A stretch of 12,309 nt of DNA from Bacteroidota bacterium (GTDB lineage: Bacteria; Pseudomonadota; Alphaproteobacteria; Puniceispirillales; Puniceispirillaceae), in contig JAACDV010000255.1 of the NCBI GenBank assembly GCA_009936825.1, positions 1-12,309 on the forward strand, given 5' to 3'. Positions 1-6,715 of the stretch are shown here, one piece after another. How positions within the stretch are numbered: the stretch's first letter is position 1; each line of letters starts with the position of its first letter. The position numbers and the translations under genes were made by a program. A model generated the notes under the pieces. That model ran no database searches and had not been told where the DNA came from. It saw only the letters and a list, made by a program, of their open reading frames with translations.

Positions 1-1323
1 CAGAAGCGCATCTTCAAAAGGGTAGCTTGATAGCAGTTCAGCGCCCTTTTCGGTTACCAGAACCTGTTCCTCAAGCTTGACCCCTTCCAGTCCTCCAACT
101 GCGCCGACATAGGCCTCGACACATAACGTCATTCCGGGCTCAAAAACACCCGAATAACCATGTTCTGCCACATCTTCGGGATAGCGCACGCATGGATATT
201 CATCGCAAAGACCAACACCGTGCGCCAAAACTCCATAACGAAGGGCGCGGTATTTTTCGGGAAGCCGATGCGCCTTCATTGTCATTTCGGCAAAGCTCAT
301 CCCGGGTTCAATCAGCCCGATGTTCGTGATCACATGATCATAGGCAACCCGGTAAAGTTCACGCTGTTCCGGCGTTGGCGCAACGTCCCCTACAATCCAG
401 CTTCGCGAAATATCACAGCAATAGCCATAGGTGCCGATAAGATCGGTATCAAATGCCATCATGTCTCCCGCCGCCATGATCCGCGGGCCGGATTCCTGAA
501 ACCACGGGTTGGTGCGCGGGCCCGATGACAGAATTCGCGTTTCAATCCATTCGCCGCCGCGGTTGATATTACCGGCATGAAGCGCCGCCCACATTTCATT
601 CTCACAGACCCCTGGCCGCATTTGTGAGCGCATTTCCTCAACCGCCCTTTCGCCGGCGCGGATGGCGCAGCACATGGCACGAATTTCATTGTCGTTCTTG
701 ATGGAACGCGCATGTTCGCTCAACATCTGACCTTCCAGAACATCCACGCCCTTGGCGGTCAATTTGGCAAATCCGATATGCTCAATCTTATCCACTGCGA
801 GGCGCCGGTTATTGCCGCCGTGCTGGCGCATCGTCTCGATCACCTCATCGGCAAAAATGTTGGCGGCATCTTCGGTTTTATCGCCGGTTTCAAAATAAAA
901 GAAACTGGCACCATGACGGACTTCGCCAATCAGGGGCAGATGCGCCGAAAGATGCTCGCAATTATGAAAATCCCATAGGATGATTTTGCCCTCCGGAGGA
1001 ACAAAACAGGCGCGCGCGGCATTATGTGCAATCCATAGCTGCATGTTCGTTGTGTCGGTGGCATAGCGAATATTCAGCGGGTCAAACAACAGCAGGTCAG
1101 CGCAGTCATGCTGCCTAATCTGGTCCTGCAAGCGCGCTAGGCGATATTCTCGTAAAGCCGGCATATCAGGAGCTTCAATTCCGGCTGCCTTCCATTCGGC
1201 AAAGGCAAGATCGGTCGGACCGATTTCTACACGATCATTATCGGCGGGCGTTAAATCGGCTTTCAAATGCGCAAAACGACTAGGATCAATCTTACGATTC
1301 GACCCCAGAAATTTCTTTTCCAT
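1..1323 (-). CDS. dddP: DMSP lyase DddP, M24 metallopeptidase fold (3' end cut by window edge)
   Basis: DddP cleaves dimethylsulfoniopropionate to dimethyl sulfide and acrylate in the cytoplasm, using a two-metal centre on the creatinase/prolidase (M24) fold. I translated 441 residues with no stop; the family is about 445-450 long, so only a few codons are missing. The N-terminal part carries LLLFDPLNIRYATD and MQLW (Trp97). Metal ligands expected from the family are all visible: Asp292 and Asp294 (FDTDLIGTYG), Asp304, His368, Glu403 (CVEA) and Glu418 (KLEEQ). The lyase-specific Tyr363 and Asp374 lie in YGVLAHGVGLCDE, which separates DddP from ordinary Xaa-Pro peptidases. The ATG at 1321-1323 follows an AGGAGGT ribosome site. 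It lies 51 bases downstream of acuI on the same strand, so the two are probably cotranscribed. Motif assignments are from memory of the family. A non-lyase M24 paralogue is the only real alternative and is unlikely. Confidence 0.93.
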   Translation of the reverse strand, partial: MEKKFLGSNRKIDPSRFAHLKADLTPADNDRVEIGPTDLAFAEWKAAGIEAPDMPALREYRLARLQDQIRQHDCADLLLFDPLNIRYATDTTNMQLWIAHNAARACFVPPEGKIILWDFHNCEHLSAHLPLIGEVRHGASFFYFETGDKTEDAANIFADEVIETMRQHGGNNRRLAVDKIEHIGFAKLTAKGVDVLEGQMLSEHARSIKNDNEIRAMCCAIRAGERAVEEMRSQMRPGVCENEMWAALHAGNINRGGEWIETRILSSGPRTNPWFQESGPRIMAAGDMMAFDTDLIGTYGYCCDISRSWIVGDVAPTPEQRELYRVAYDHVITNIGLIEPGMSFAEMTMKAHRLPEKYRALRYGVLAHGVGLCDEYPCVRYPEDVAEHGYSGVFEPGMTLCVEAYVGAVGGLEGVKLEEQVLVTEKGAELLSSYPFEDALL

Positions 1324-1374
1324 CACAACCTCCTATTCAGACGCACCCGCCGCCGACATAGGGTGTTCACGAAA

Positions 1375-2367
1375 TTAGATGTTCAAATTAACCAGAACGC
1401 GACCCCGCACCTGCCCATCCAGAATTTTCCGGCCATATACCGGAACTTCAGCAAGGCTGATTTCCTCGGTCAGACTGTCTAGAACGTCACGCGGCAATTC
1501 CTTGGCCAACGCGTTCCAGATATCAATCCGCAGCGGTATCGGGCACATCACCGAATCGATGCCAAACACATTCACCCCGCGAAGCAGAAAAGGAATAATA
1601 CTGGCATTCATCATCGCGCCAGCAGTGTTTCCAAGCGCGGCAACACCCGAACCATATTTCAACTGCTTAATCACCCGCGCCAGAATTTGGCCACCAACAC
1701 AATCAACACACCCACCCCAGATGGCTGATTCCATCACCTTACCCGGATCATCCAGCATTTCATCGCGGCCGATAATACGGCTGGCCCCAAGACCAACCAG
1801 ATAATCCGCAATTTCACTGCGGCCCGTCATTGCCGCAACCTGATAGCCGCGCCGGGCCAGCAAAACGGTGGCAATAGATCCAACACCACCGCCAGCACCA
1901 GTGACCAGAATCTCGCCATCAGCGGGACTCATACCGCCTGACTCCAACTGCATAATCGCCTGCATCGCGGTAAAACCAGCGGTGCCAATAGCCTGTGCCT
2001 CACGCGTGGTCATTCCCTGTGGAACCTGTATCAGCCAGTCAGCCTTTTCATTGGCGCGTTCGGCATAGCCGCCCCAGCGGGTCTCTCCACCGCGAAAGCC
2101 GCCCATAATCACCTTATCACCCGGATTGAAACGCGGATCGCGACTGTTGATTACCTCTCCGGCAAAATCAACGCCCGGAACATGCGGATATGTACGCACA
2201 AGACCGCCAAGCCCGTTCAGGCACAGGCCATCCTTATAGTTTAGCGTGGAATATTCAACGGCGATATCAACCTCACCATCATCCGGAAGTCGTGAGGTAT
2301 CGATGTCCTGAACTGATGCCGAGACAGATTCGTCTTCGGCCTGATCGACAATTAGCGCTTTGATCAT
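1375..2367 (-). CDS. acuI: Acryloyl-CoA reductase AcuI (YhdH/AcuI family, MDR superfamily)
   Basis: AcuI reduces acryloyl-CoA to propionyl-CoA with NADPH, detoxifying the acrylate branch that follows DMSP cleavage. The 330-residue protein is full length for the family. It starts MIKALIVDQ and has the substrate-side motif STLNYKDGLC (40-49), GVDFAGEV (65-72), the cofactor loop VTGAGGGVGSIA (155-166), LGNTAG (245-250) and PFLLRGVNVFGIDSV near 259-273, all typical of YhdH/AcuI. The frame is open for 57 more codons upstream, but that extension overlaps the divergent promoter region and has no family similarity, so I start at the ATG at 2365-2367. No strong Shine-Dalgarno is visible (only CGAGAG). 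It is the first gene of an apparent acuI-dddP operon, and that neighbour makes AcuI a better call than a generic quinone reductase. Confidence 0.92.
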   Translation of the reverse strand: MIKALIVDQAEDESVSASVQDIDTSRLPDDGEVDIAVEYSTLNYKDGLCLNGLGGLVRTYPHVPGVDFAGEVINSRDPRFNPGDKVIMGGFRGGETRWGGYAERANEKADWLIQVPQGMTTREAQAIGTAGFTAMQAIMQLESGGMSPADGEILVTGAGGGVGSIATVLLARRGYQVAAMTGRSEIADYLVGLGASRIIGRDEMLDDPGKVMESAIWGGCVDCVGGQILARVIKQLKYGSGVAALGNTAGAMMNASIIPFLLRGVNVFGIDSVMCPIPLRIDIWNALAKELPRDVLDSLTEEISLAEVPVYGRKILDGQVRGRVLVNLNI

Positions 2368-2456
2368 CTGTGATACTCTCGTTATTAATACGGTCATCAA
2401 GTGTGGGAGGGCCGCTGTTAAATCAGCCTGCCAGAGAGAACAGAAAAGGAAAAGAG
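2368..2456. promoter_or_regulatory. Divergent intergenic region between acuI and the rhodanese gene
   Basis: This 89-base gap separates two divergent start codons, so it should hold the promoters for both the acuI-dddP pair and the rhodanese gene. I could not place a convincing -35/-10 pair for either direction. The end nearest the rhodanese gene is purine rich and carries its ribosome site (AAAGGA at 2445-2450). Any regulator responding to DMSP or acrylate would be expected to bind here, but I see no clear long palindrome. Confidence 0.45.
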
Positions 2457-2861
2457 ATGTTTCGCGAACTGACACCGCCTGCCGCATATCAGGAACTAGC
2501 CGAGAAGAGTGATGGGGTGCTGGTTGATTGTCGTTCACCGGCGGAATGGTATTTTACCGGCACCCCTGATTTATCAGGGCTTGGCAAGAATGTTGTTCTT
2601 GCCGCCATTGCCAGCGAAAGCGGGCAGATGAACCCGCAATTTATTGACAAGATAAAGTCGGTCGCCTCGAACGAGACCCCTATTTACATCATGTGCCGCG
2701 TGGGCGGACGTTCAGCAAATGCCTGCCAGATTCTGGCGGCGGAGGGCTTTTCCGATCTGGTCAATGTGATCGAAGGTTTTGAAGGGCAGCCAAACGCCGC
2801 AGGGCATCGCAACAGCGTTGAAGGCTGGAAATTCCACAATTTGCCATGGCGTCAAAATTAG
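2457..2861 (+). CDS. Single-domain rhodanese-like sulfurtransferase
   Basis: A 134-residue cytoplasmic protein made of one rhodanese domain. Such proteins carry a persulfide on the active-site cysteine and hand sulfur to acceptors; the physiological acceptor cannot be read from sequence. The active-site loop is C80-R-V-G-G-R-S86, the expected CxxGxRS pattern, preceded by the strand PIYIM. The N-terminal half has VLVDCRSPAEW (21-31), the usual CH2A-like signature, and the C-terminal part has VIEGFEG and GHR..GWK..LPW, seen in a common proteobacterial subgroup. The ATG at 2457 follows AAAGGA and starts this subgroup's normal N-terminus; a longer open frame to 2370 would run into the promoter region. 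It is divergent from acuI-dddP. A link to DMSP sulfur is tempting but only inference. Confidence 0.9.
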   Translation: MFRELTPPAAYQELAEKSDGVLVDCRSPAEWYFTGTPDLSGLGKNVVLAAIASESGQMNPQFIDKIKSVASNETPIYIMCRVGGRSANACQILAAEGFSDLVNVIEGFEGQPNAAGHRNSVEGWKFHNLPWRQN

Positions 2862-2936
2862 GCTCAAAGCACGCTATCATCGCCTGTTACAGGCTCAGGA
2901 TTCAGCGATTATCGGAGTTAAGTTTTATTTTTCGAC

Positions 2937-2962
2937 TTGCGACATATTAAACCGATTATAAT
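2937..2962 (+). promoter_or_regulatory. Candidate promoter for the siaB-siaC genes
   Basis: A perfect TATAAT hexamer lies at 2957-2962 in an A/T-rich stretch, about 37 bases before the siaB start. The nearest -35-like hexamer, TTGCGA at 2937-2942, gives a spacer of only 14 bases, shorter than the usual 16-18, so the -35 assignment is weak. Position and orientation fit the siaB transcript. Confidence 0.35.
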
Positions 2963-2998
2963 CCGGATTCATTTTAGCGGCAGTAAACTGGCGTCGTG

Positions 2999-3622
2999 AT
3001 GGAGCTTGACCGATTTTTTAATGTTAGCCAATCGCTGTTACGGGATAAATTTGTGCTCGGCTATTCTGGCCATGTGTCTGAAGACATTCTGCAGGAGGTT
3101 GGAAACAAGCTTCGCGAACGTCTGGAGAACCACGCTTGCAATAGCGCTCAGTCTCGCAATGTGTTCTCAATCTTTGTTGAACTGATGCAAAATATCATCA
3201 GATATGGTGTCGATGGCCCTAAAATTGGACCCAAATTTGAACCAGATTTTGACCCCATACCTGATCCGAAGGGGGATAGAAGAGATGGCAAAAACCCACT
3301 TTTCGAGGATGTTCCACCCTTTGGTATCATTATGGTGTCTGAAAGCGATGGTATGATGAGCGTTATTGCCGGAAATTACATTGCCACGGACGAAGGTGAA
3401 ACTCACATGCTGGCGGATAAAGTAGCGATGCTGCAATCAAAAACACCGCAAGATCTGCGCGAAATGTACCGCGCGCAACTTCGCAACACCCCCGATAAAA
3501 AATCTAAAGGCGCCAGTCTCGGACTGATCGAAATTGCTCGTAAATCTACTCTGCCCATTGCTTGTGAAATGACACCTATGCCTGACGGGCTGACATTTTT
3601 CACGATCAAAGCCACTGTATAG
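2999..3622 (+). CDS. siaB: SiaB-like protein kinase (DUF6272 family)
   Basis: A 207-residue protein resembling SiaB, the kinase that phosphorylates SiaC in the Pseudomonas SiaABCD system. A histidine-kinase-like ATPase layout can be seen: an N-box-like FVELMQNIIRYG (59-70) and a glycine loop SKGASLGLIEIARKS (169-183) close to the C-terminus. Between them, residues 72-107 form a charged, proline-rich insert (repeated Pro, Asp and Lys) that looks flexible. No membrane segment is present, so it should be cytoplasmic. A GTG at 2996 directly precedes the ATG at 2999 and neither has a clear ribosome site, so the start is uncertain by one codon. The stop at 3620-3622 overlaps the ribosome site of siaC, implying coupled expression. 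The family call rests on the combined features and on the adjacent SiaC-like gene. Confidence 0.8.
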   Translation: MELDRFFNVSQSLLRDKFVLGYSGHVSEDILQEVGNKLRERLENHACNSAQSRNVFSIFVELMQNIIRYGVDGPKIGPKFEPDFDPIPDPKGDRRDGKNPLFEDVPPFGIIMVSESDGMMSVIAGNYIATDEGETHMLADKVAMLQSKTPQDLREMYRAQLRNTPDKKSKGASLGLIEIARKSTLPIACEMTPMPDGLTFFTIKATV

Positions 3623-3631
3623 GGAGCGGTG

Positions 3632-4018
3632 ATGACTGGTTTGAAACTCGAAGCAACAAAGCGAACTCCAGCCATTGATCTGGACACTACCAGGGGACGG
3701 TTGGTGCTTATGGGCGAATCCTATCCTGAAGATGTTGCCGGCTTTTATGCCCCTTTGACCTCTGCCCTTAACACCTATCTGGAAAACGGCGCTAACGCAT
3801 TAGCAACGGAAATCAAACTGACATATTTCAATTCCAGTTCGGCGCGGGCACTTCGTGATTTACTGGAACAGCTGGACAGTGCGGCGGCGCGCGGAACGGC
3901 TATCTCCGTCGATTGGTTCTGTGATCCGGATGATGATATCACTCAGGAATTTGCGAAAGACATTGCCGCTGATATCAGCCACGCAAATGTATCAATCCAA
4001 GATTTGGATGCCACGTGA
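3632..4018 (+). CDS. siaC: SiaC-like regulatory phosphoprotein (DUF1987 family)
   Basis: A 128-residue cytoplasmic protein of the SiaC/DUF1987 family, the switch component that is phosphorylated by SiaB, dephosphorylated by SiaA, and in Pseudomonas activates the diguanylate cyclase SiaD when unphosphorylated. Family hallmarks are present: TPAIDLD (12-18), GESYPED (28-34), LTYFNSSSARAL (63-74) and ISVDWFCDPDDDI (91-103). The phosphorylation site, Thr in YFNTSS of P. aeruginosa SiaC, is Ser68 here, a phosphorylatable replacement. I chose the ATG at 3632 over the GTG at 3629 because AGGGAG at 3621-3626 sits five bases before it. It follows siaB by nine bases and is almost certainly in the same operon. 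Confidence 0.88.
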   Translation: MTGLKLEATKRTPAIDLDTTRGRLVLMGESYPEDVAGFYAPLTSALNTYLENGANALATEIKLTYFNSSSARALRDLLEQLDSAAARGTAISVDWFCDPDDDITQEFAKDIAADISHANVSIQDLDAT

Positions 4019-4116
4019 CTGTCAGGATATAGCCGAAATGGATTCACAATAAATAGCATCGTGGGCCCTTGCTAAGCGAGGCCAGTCCGAGGACTTAATT
4101 CACAGGATGAAAAACC

Positions 4117-4419
4117 ATGCAACCAGCTTATACTCGCATCTATAAACGCACCTTCAAGGCCGCCACTGATGTAGCTGCGTTCATGGATGCGGTAGAAATT
4201 ATCGAATCACGAATAACCGCAGTCGATGTCAAATACCGGCTTTATCACTGCGTTGAAGACCCGTTGGTGGTGTTCGAAGTTTGGGAGTATCCCAACGAAG
4301 ACGCAATGAAATGGGTGCAAGCGTCAATGGAGGGCGCCACCGTAGTGCCGCGCCGGTTTTCAATCGAAACCGAAATTTACACCGCCAGCGTTCAGGCCGC
4401 GATCAATCTGGAAGAATAG
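4117..4419 (+). CDS. Small protein, possible dimeric alpha/beta-barrel (ABM-like) domain
   Basis: A 100-residue protein that I do not firmly recognise. It has a ribosome site (AGGA at 4104-4107) nine bases before the ATG and normal codon content. The pattern of a first beta strand (YTRIYKRTF), a helix (AAFMDAVEIIE), then YRLYHCVEDPLVVFEVWEY and a helix with EDAMKWVQASM resembles the ferredoxin-like fold of antibiotic-biosynthesis-monooxygenase-type domains, but no catalytic signature is visible and function is open. It lies 98 bases after siaC on the same strand and converges on the siaA-like gene, so it may be an extra member of the Sia module or an unrelated passenger. Confidence 0.7.
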   Translation: MQPAYTRIYKRTFKAATDVAAFMDAVEIIESRITAVDVKYRLYHCVEDPLVVFEVWEYPNEDAMKWVQASMEGATVVPRRFSIETEIYTASVQAAINLEE

Positions 4420-4440
4420 CGGAGCCCGCAACACCGCTCT

Positions 4441-4500
4441 CATATCAAGCGGGCCCCATCTCACGCGGGTTCCATCTCAAGCGGGCCCGATCTCACGCGT
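4441..4500. repeat. 16-bp tandem repeat at a convergent gene junction (3.75 copies)
   Basis: Units start at 4441, 4457, 4473 and 4489 (the last is partial, 12 bases). Units 1 and 3 read CATMTCAAGCGGGCCC, unit 2 reads CATCTCACGCGGGTTC, and the partial unit begins GATCTCACGCG, so the array alternates with a 32-base period. It fills most of the gap between the 4419 stop and the siaA-like stop and supplies the last codons and TGA of the latter. GGGCCC in units 1 and 3 is self-complementary, so the transcripts could fold, but no U-tract typical of an intrinsic terminator follows. Confidence 0.85.
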
Positions 4501-6382
4501 GATGATTCGGTTTGAATGCCACCACAGCAACATCATCGCGCCGGTCCTCGCGCCCCTGCCAATTTTTCAAAATCCGCCCCGCCGCCCGAATCAACTTGCC
4601 CGGATCATTGCCATTAACCGCCGCCAGCCCTTCTTGGAAGCGTCGCGTTCCCAGAGCTCGCTTCGTTCTATCGCCCACCTGTGTTAACAGCCCATCTGTT
4701 GTCAAAACAAAGGCATTATCCGCCATGACCAGCGGGGTGGCCGACAATTCCAGAGGCGCATCATACATTTGATACCCGAGTGTCACCCGCGCGCCGCGAT
4801 GGCGGGTGACACCGCCATGAACCGCCACCTCAAACAGATCAATCGACGCGCCGGAAAATTCCAACAAATCCTTGCTTCGATCAAGGCGTACCACCGCGCA
4901 GTCCAGACCATCATTACCCGGATTTTGCGGCGTAATACCGAGCTGGCGGCAAACGCCGTCATGGATCAACTGCAAAACATGCGCAGCAGGTATGGCGGCA
5001 TCTGATACGGCGATCTGATCGACAACTGACGTTACGATCAACGTCATAAATGCCCCCGGGACACCGTGTCCGGTGCAGTCAAAGAACACCAGATAATCAA
5101 CCTTACCGATGGTCTTGACCAGATAGAAATCACCGCCAACAAGGTCCTTTGGCTGCCAAATGGCATCCGCCTTGCCAAGGTGGCAATCAAGCATAGCGCC
5201 CGGCGCCAACAGGACGCGTTGAATAGAGCTGGCATAAGTGACGGAATCACCCAGATTGCGGTTGGTCTCGGCAAGCTGACGCTCCTTTTCCTTAATCTTG
5301 CTTACATCAACACCAACGCCGCGATAGCCCTTGAAATTACCCTCATCATCAAACAACGGCACACCGCTGATGCTGACATGGGTGCTTATGCCACTGCTAT
5401 TGTTGATCTGATATTCAAAACCGCGAAATTCCCGTCGTGCCTTCAGATCGGCGATATGCGATGCAAACATATCCGTTACCCTATCATTGGCAGCAAATTT
5501 CTGTCGCGTCTTGCCAATCACATCATCTGGAGAAAGGCCGGTAATCGAATAAAACTGGTCCGAAATAAATGTCAGGCGCAGCGTGTGGTCCATCTCAAAG
5601 AACCAGTCTCCGGAAACTTCGGCAAGATCACGGAATCTTTTTTCACTATTGGCAAGCTGTGCTTGCGAGCGATCAAGACGACGGAAAAACAGCCTTGCCG
5701 CTGCAACCAGCGAGTTATAAGCCTGCACAATAGCGCCAATTTCATCATGCCTGTAAAGCGCAGCACGAACCGGGTTTTGCGGCGTCGAGGCCAGCATGGC
5801 CGCGCGCAAATCTTCAAGCGGGAAGAGAACAGTGCGCCGGAAGCTGAGCATCAACGTTGTGAAAATAATCGATGAGAGAAGAATGACAAAGCCGGCAAAA
5901 ATAGCCGTCTCACGCCAGATCGACGCGCGAAGAACAGCATCGTCAATCCGCAAAGCAAAGGTCAGACTGGGGGCATTACCAAGCGGCACATCAATAAACC
6001 TGTCATTGCCAATAGCGCCAATCTCATCGCACCCGGGGCTGGGCCAAGCGGTGATCAGGCTGTCCTCACGCAACACCTCAACACAAGTTATATAATTCAA
6101 ACCGGAAAACTCCTTCAGCACGCGCTGAACAGCTGCATTATCATTTTTGGCAAGCACGTCAGCAGCCAGCGGGGCCAGCGCACTAGCCTGCCCGTTTAAT
6201 TCCGCCGCCACCCGGTTCGTGGCGATCGCATCAAGATAAAGATAAAAAGTGAGTGTTGCAGCACTGGCGTAAACCACTGCTGCCAGAGTGCATATCGCCA
6301 GCAACTTGGTAAAAAGCCCTGACCTAGCCAACCTGCTTACCACAGGGCCATCTTTGGAAAGGCTTTTTTTTGCGGGAGCCAT
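4493..6382 (-). CDS. siaA: SiaA-like membrane PP2C/SpoIIE phosphatase with HAMP and PAS domains
   Basis: A 629-residue inner-membrane sensor phosphatase, expected to dephosphorylate the SiaC-like protein. Order of parts: membrane segment about 24-50, a periplasmic region about 51-157, second membrane segment about 158-180, HAMP about 181-232 ending in a helix to 250, PAS domain about 250-360 (FRDLAEVSGDWFFEMD, then GYRGVGVDVS), and a PP2C/SpoIIE domain about 385-625. The metal-binding acidic residues are all present: Asp418 (GGDFY), Asp435 (DCTGHGVPGA), Asp563 (TTDG) and Asp616/617 (RRDDVAVV). Pseudomonas SiaA, as I recall it, has no PAS domain, so this version has an added cytoplasmic sensor. 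The ATG at 6380-6382 lacks a clear ribosome site and lies five bases after the stop of a small upstream ORF. It is convergent with siaBC, unlike the single Pseudomonas operon. A generic SpoIIE phosphatase with another substrate is the alternative. Confidence 0.85.
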   Translation of the reverse strand: MAPAKKSLSKDGPVVSRLARSGLFTKLLAICTLAAVVYASAATLTFYLYLDAIATNRVAAELNGQASALAPLAADVLAKNDNAAVQRVLKEFSGLNYITCVEVLREDSLITAWPSPGCDEIGAIGNDRFIDVPLGNAPSLTFALRIDDAVLRASIWRETAIFAGFVILLSSIIFTTLMLSFRRTVLFPLEDLRAAMLASTPQNPVRAALYRHDEIGAIVQAYNSLVAAARLFFRRLDRSQAQLANSEKRFRDLAEVSGDWFFEMDHTLRLTFISDQFYSITGLSPDDVIGKTRQKFAANDRVTDMFASHIADLKARREFRGFEYQINNSSGISTHVSISGVPLFDDEGNFKGYRGVGVDVSKIKEKERQLAETNRNLGDSVTYASSIQRVLLAPGAMLDCHLGKADAIWQPKDLVGGDFYLVKTIGKVDYLVFFDCTGHGVPGAFMTLIVTSVVDQIAVSDAAIPAAHVLQLIHDGVCRQLGITPQNPGNDGLDCAVVRLDRSKDLLEFSGASIDLFEVAVHGGVTRHRGARVTLGYQMYDAPLELSATPLVMADNAFVLTTDGLLTQVGDRTKRALGTRRFQEGLAAVNGNDPGKLIRAAGRILKNWQGREDRRDDVAVVAFKPNHHA

Positions 6383-6387
6383 ATCAA

Positions 6388-6543
6388 TTAACGCAGCTCG
6401 CCGATGGCTTTTGTAAAAGACTGGTGCGGGTTAACCATCACATCAATGATCCAGCCAACCGGCAATGCCAAAAACAATACCAAAATCAATACAGGAAACC
6501 CCGTCAGCAGACATTGTAAATGTAGATTTATCTTCCAACACAT
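6388..6543 (-). CDS. Possible small single-span membrane protein upstream of the siaA-like gene
   Basis: A 51-codon frame on the minus strand, starting at the ATG at 6541-6543 after an in-frame stop nine bases upstream, and ending with TAA at 6388-6390. The product has a strongly hydrophobic stretch at about residues 11-33 (FPVLILVLFLALPVGWIID) followed by a polar tail NPHQSFTKAIGELR, which looks like a real membrane protein. No ribosome site is visible before the ATG; a shorter form from the TTG at codon 19 is possible. Its stop lies five bases before the siaA-like ATG, itself without a ribosome site, so the two could be translationally coupled. I do not recognise a family. The opposite-strand frame here looks less protein-like. 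Confidence 0.42.
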   Translation of the reverse strand: MCWKINLHLQCLLTGFPVLILVLFLALPVGWIIDVMVNPHQSFTKAIGELR

Positions 6544-6650
6544 ATTCGGATTTTATGGCAGTTAAGGAACTAAGACCAACATCCTGTTTGGAGCTAGAAT
6601 ATTGGACCGGAATATCGAGCAAAAATGTTGTTCCAAATAGGGGTTAAATC

Positions 6651-6679
6651 TTGGCGTACTCCCTAATCGTACCTATATG
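6651..6679 (+). promoter_or_regulatory. Candidate promoter for the TPR gene
   Basis: TTGGCG at 6651-6656 and TATATG at 6674-6679 are separated by 17 bases, each matching the housekeeping consensus at four of six positions. The implied start of transcription is about 30 bases before the TPR ATG. The 10-mer ATCGTACCTA (6666-6675) runs into the -10 element and recurs in the candidate promoter of the next gene. Confidence 0.42.
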
Positions 6680-6715
6680 GCTTTAATCCCGCGTTAACAA
6701 CTTTCCGAAAATCCC

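Noticed and set aside
2370..2456. N-terminal extension of the rhodanese protein
   Set aside because: The extension has no family similarity, would overlap the acuI promoter region, and the ATG at 2457 has a good ribosome site.
2368..2538. 57-codon N-terminal extension of AcuI
   Set aside because: It overlaps the divergent rhodanese gene; AcuI proteins begin at the M-x-KAL sequence.
2882..2894. Perfect inverted repeat GCCTG-TTA-CAGGC after the rhodanese gene, as a terminator
   Set aside because: The stem is only five pairs and no U-tract follows directly; it may be chance.
4441..4500. CRISPR array
   Set aside because: The units are directly adjacent without spacers and only 16 bases long; no cas gene is near.
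5066..5875. A 269-codon open frame on the plus strand
   Set aside because: It lies wholly antisense to the PP2C/PAS phosphatase gene, whose motifs are clear, and its translation has no recognisable domain.
6465..6647. A 60-codon plus-strand frame in the gap before the TPR gene
   Set aside because: No ribosome site, unconvincing composition, and it overlaps antisense the more protein-like membrane ORF at 6388-6543.
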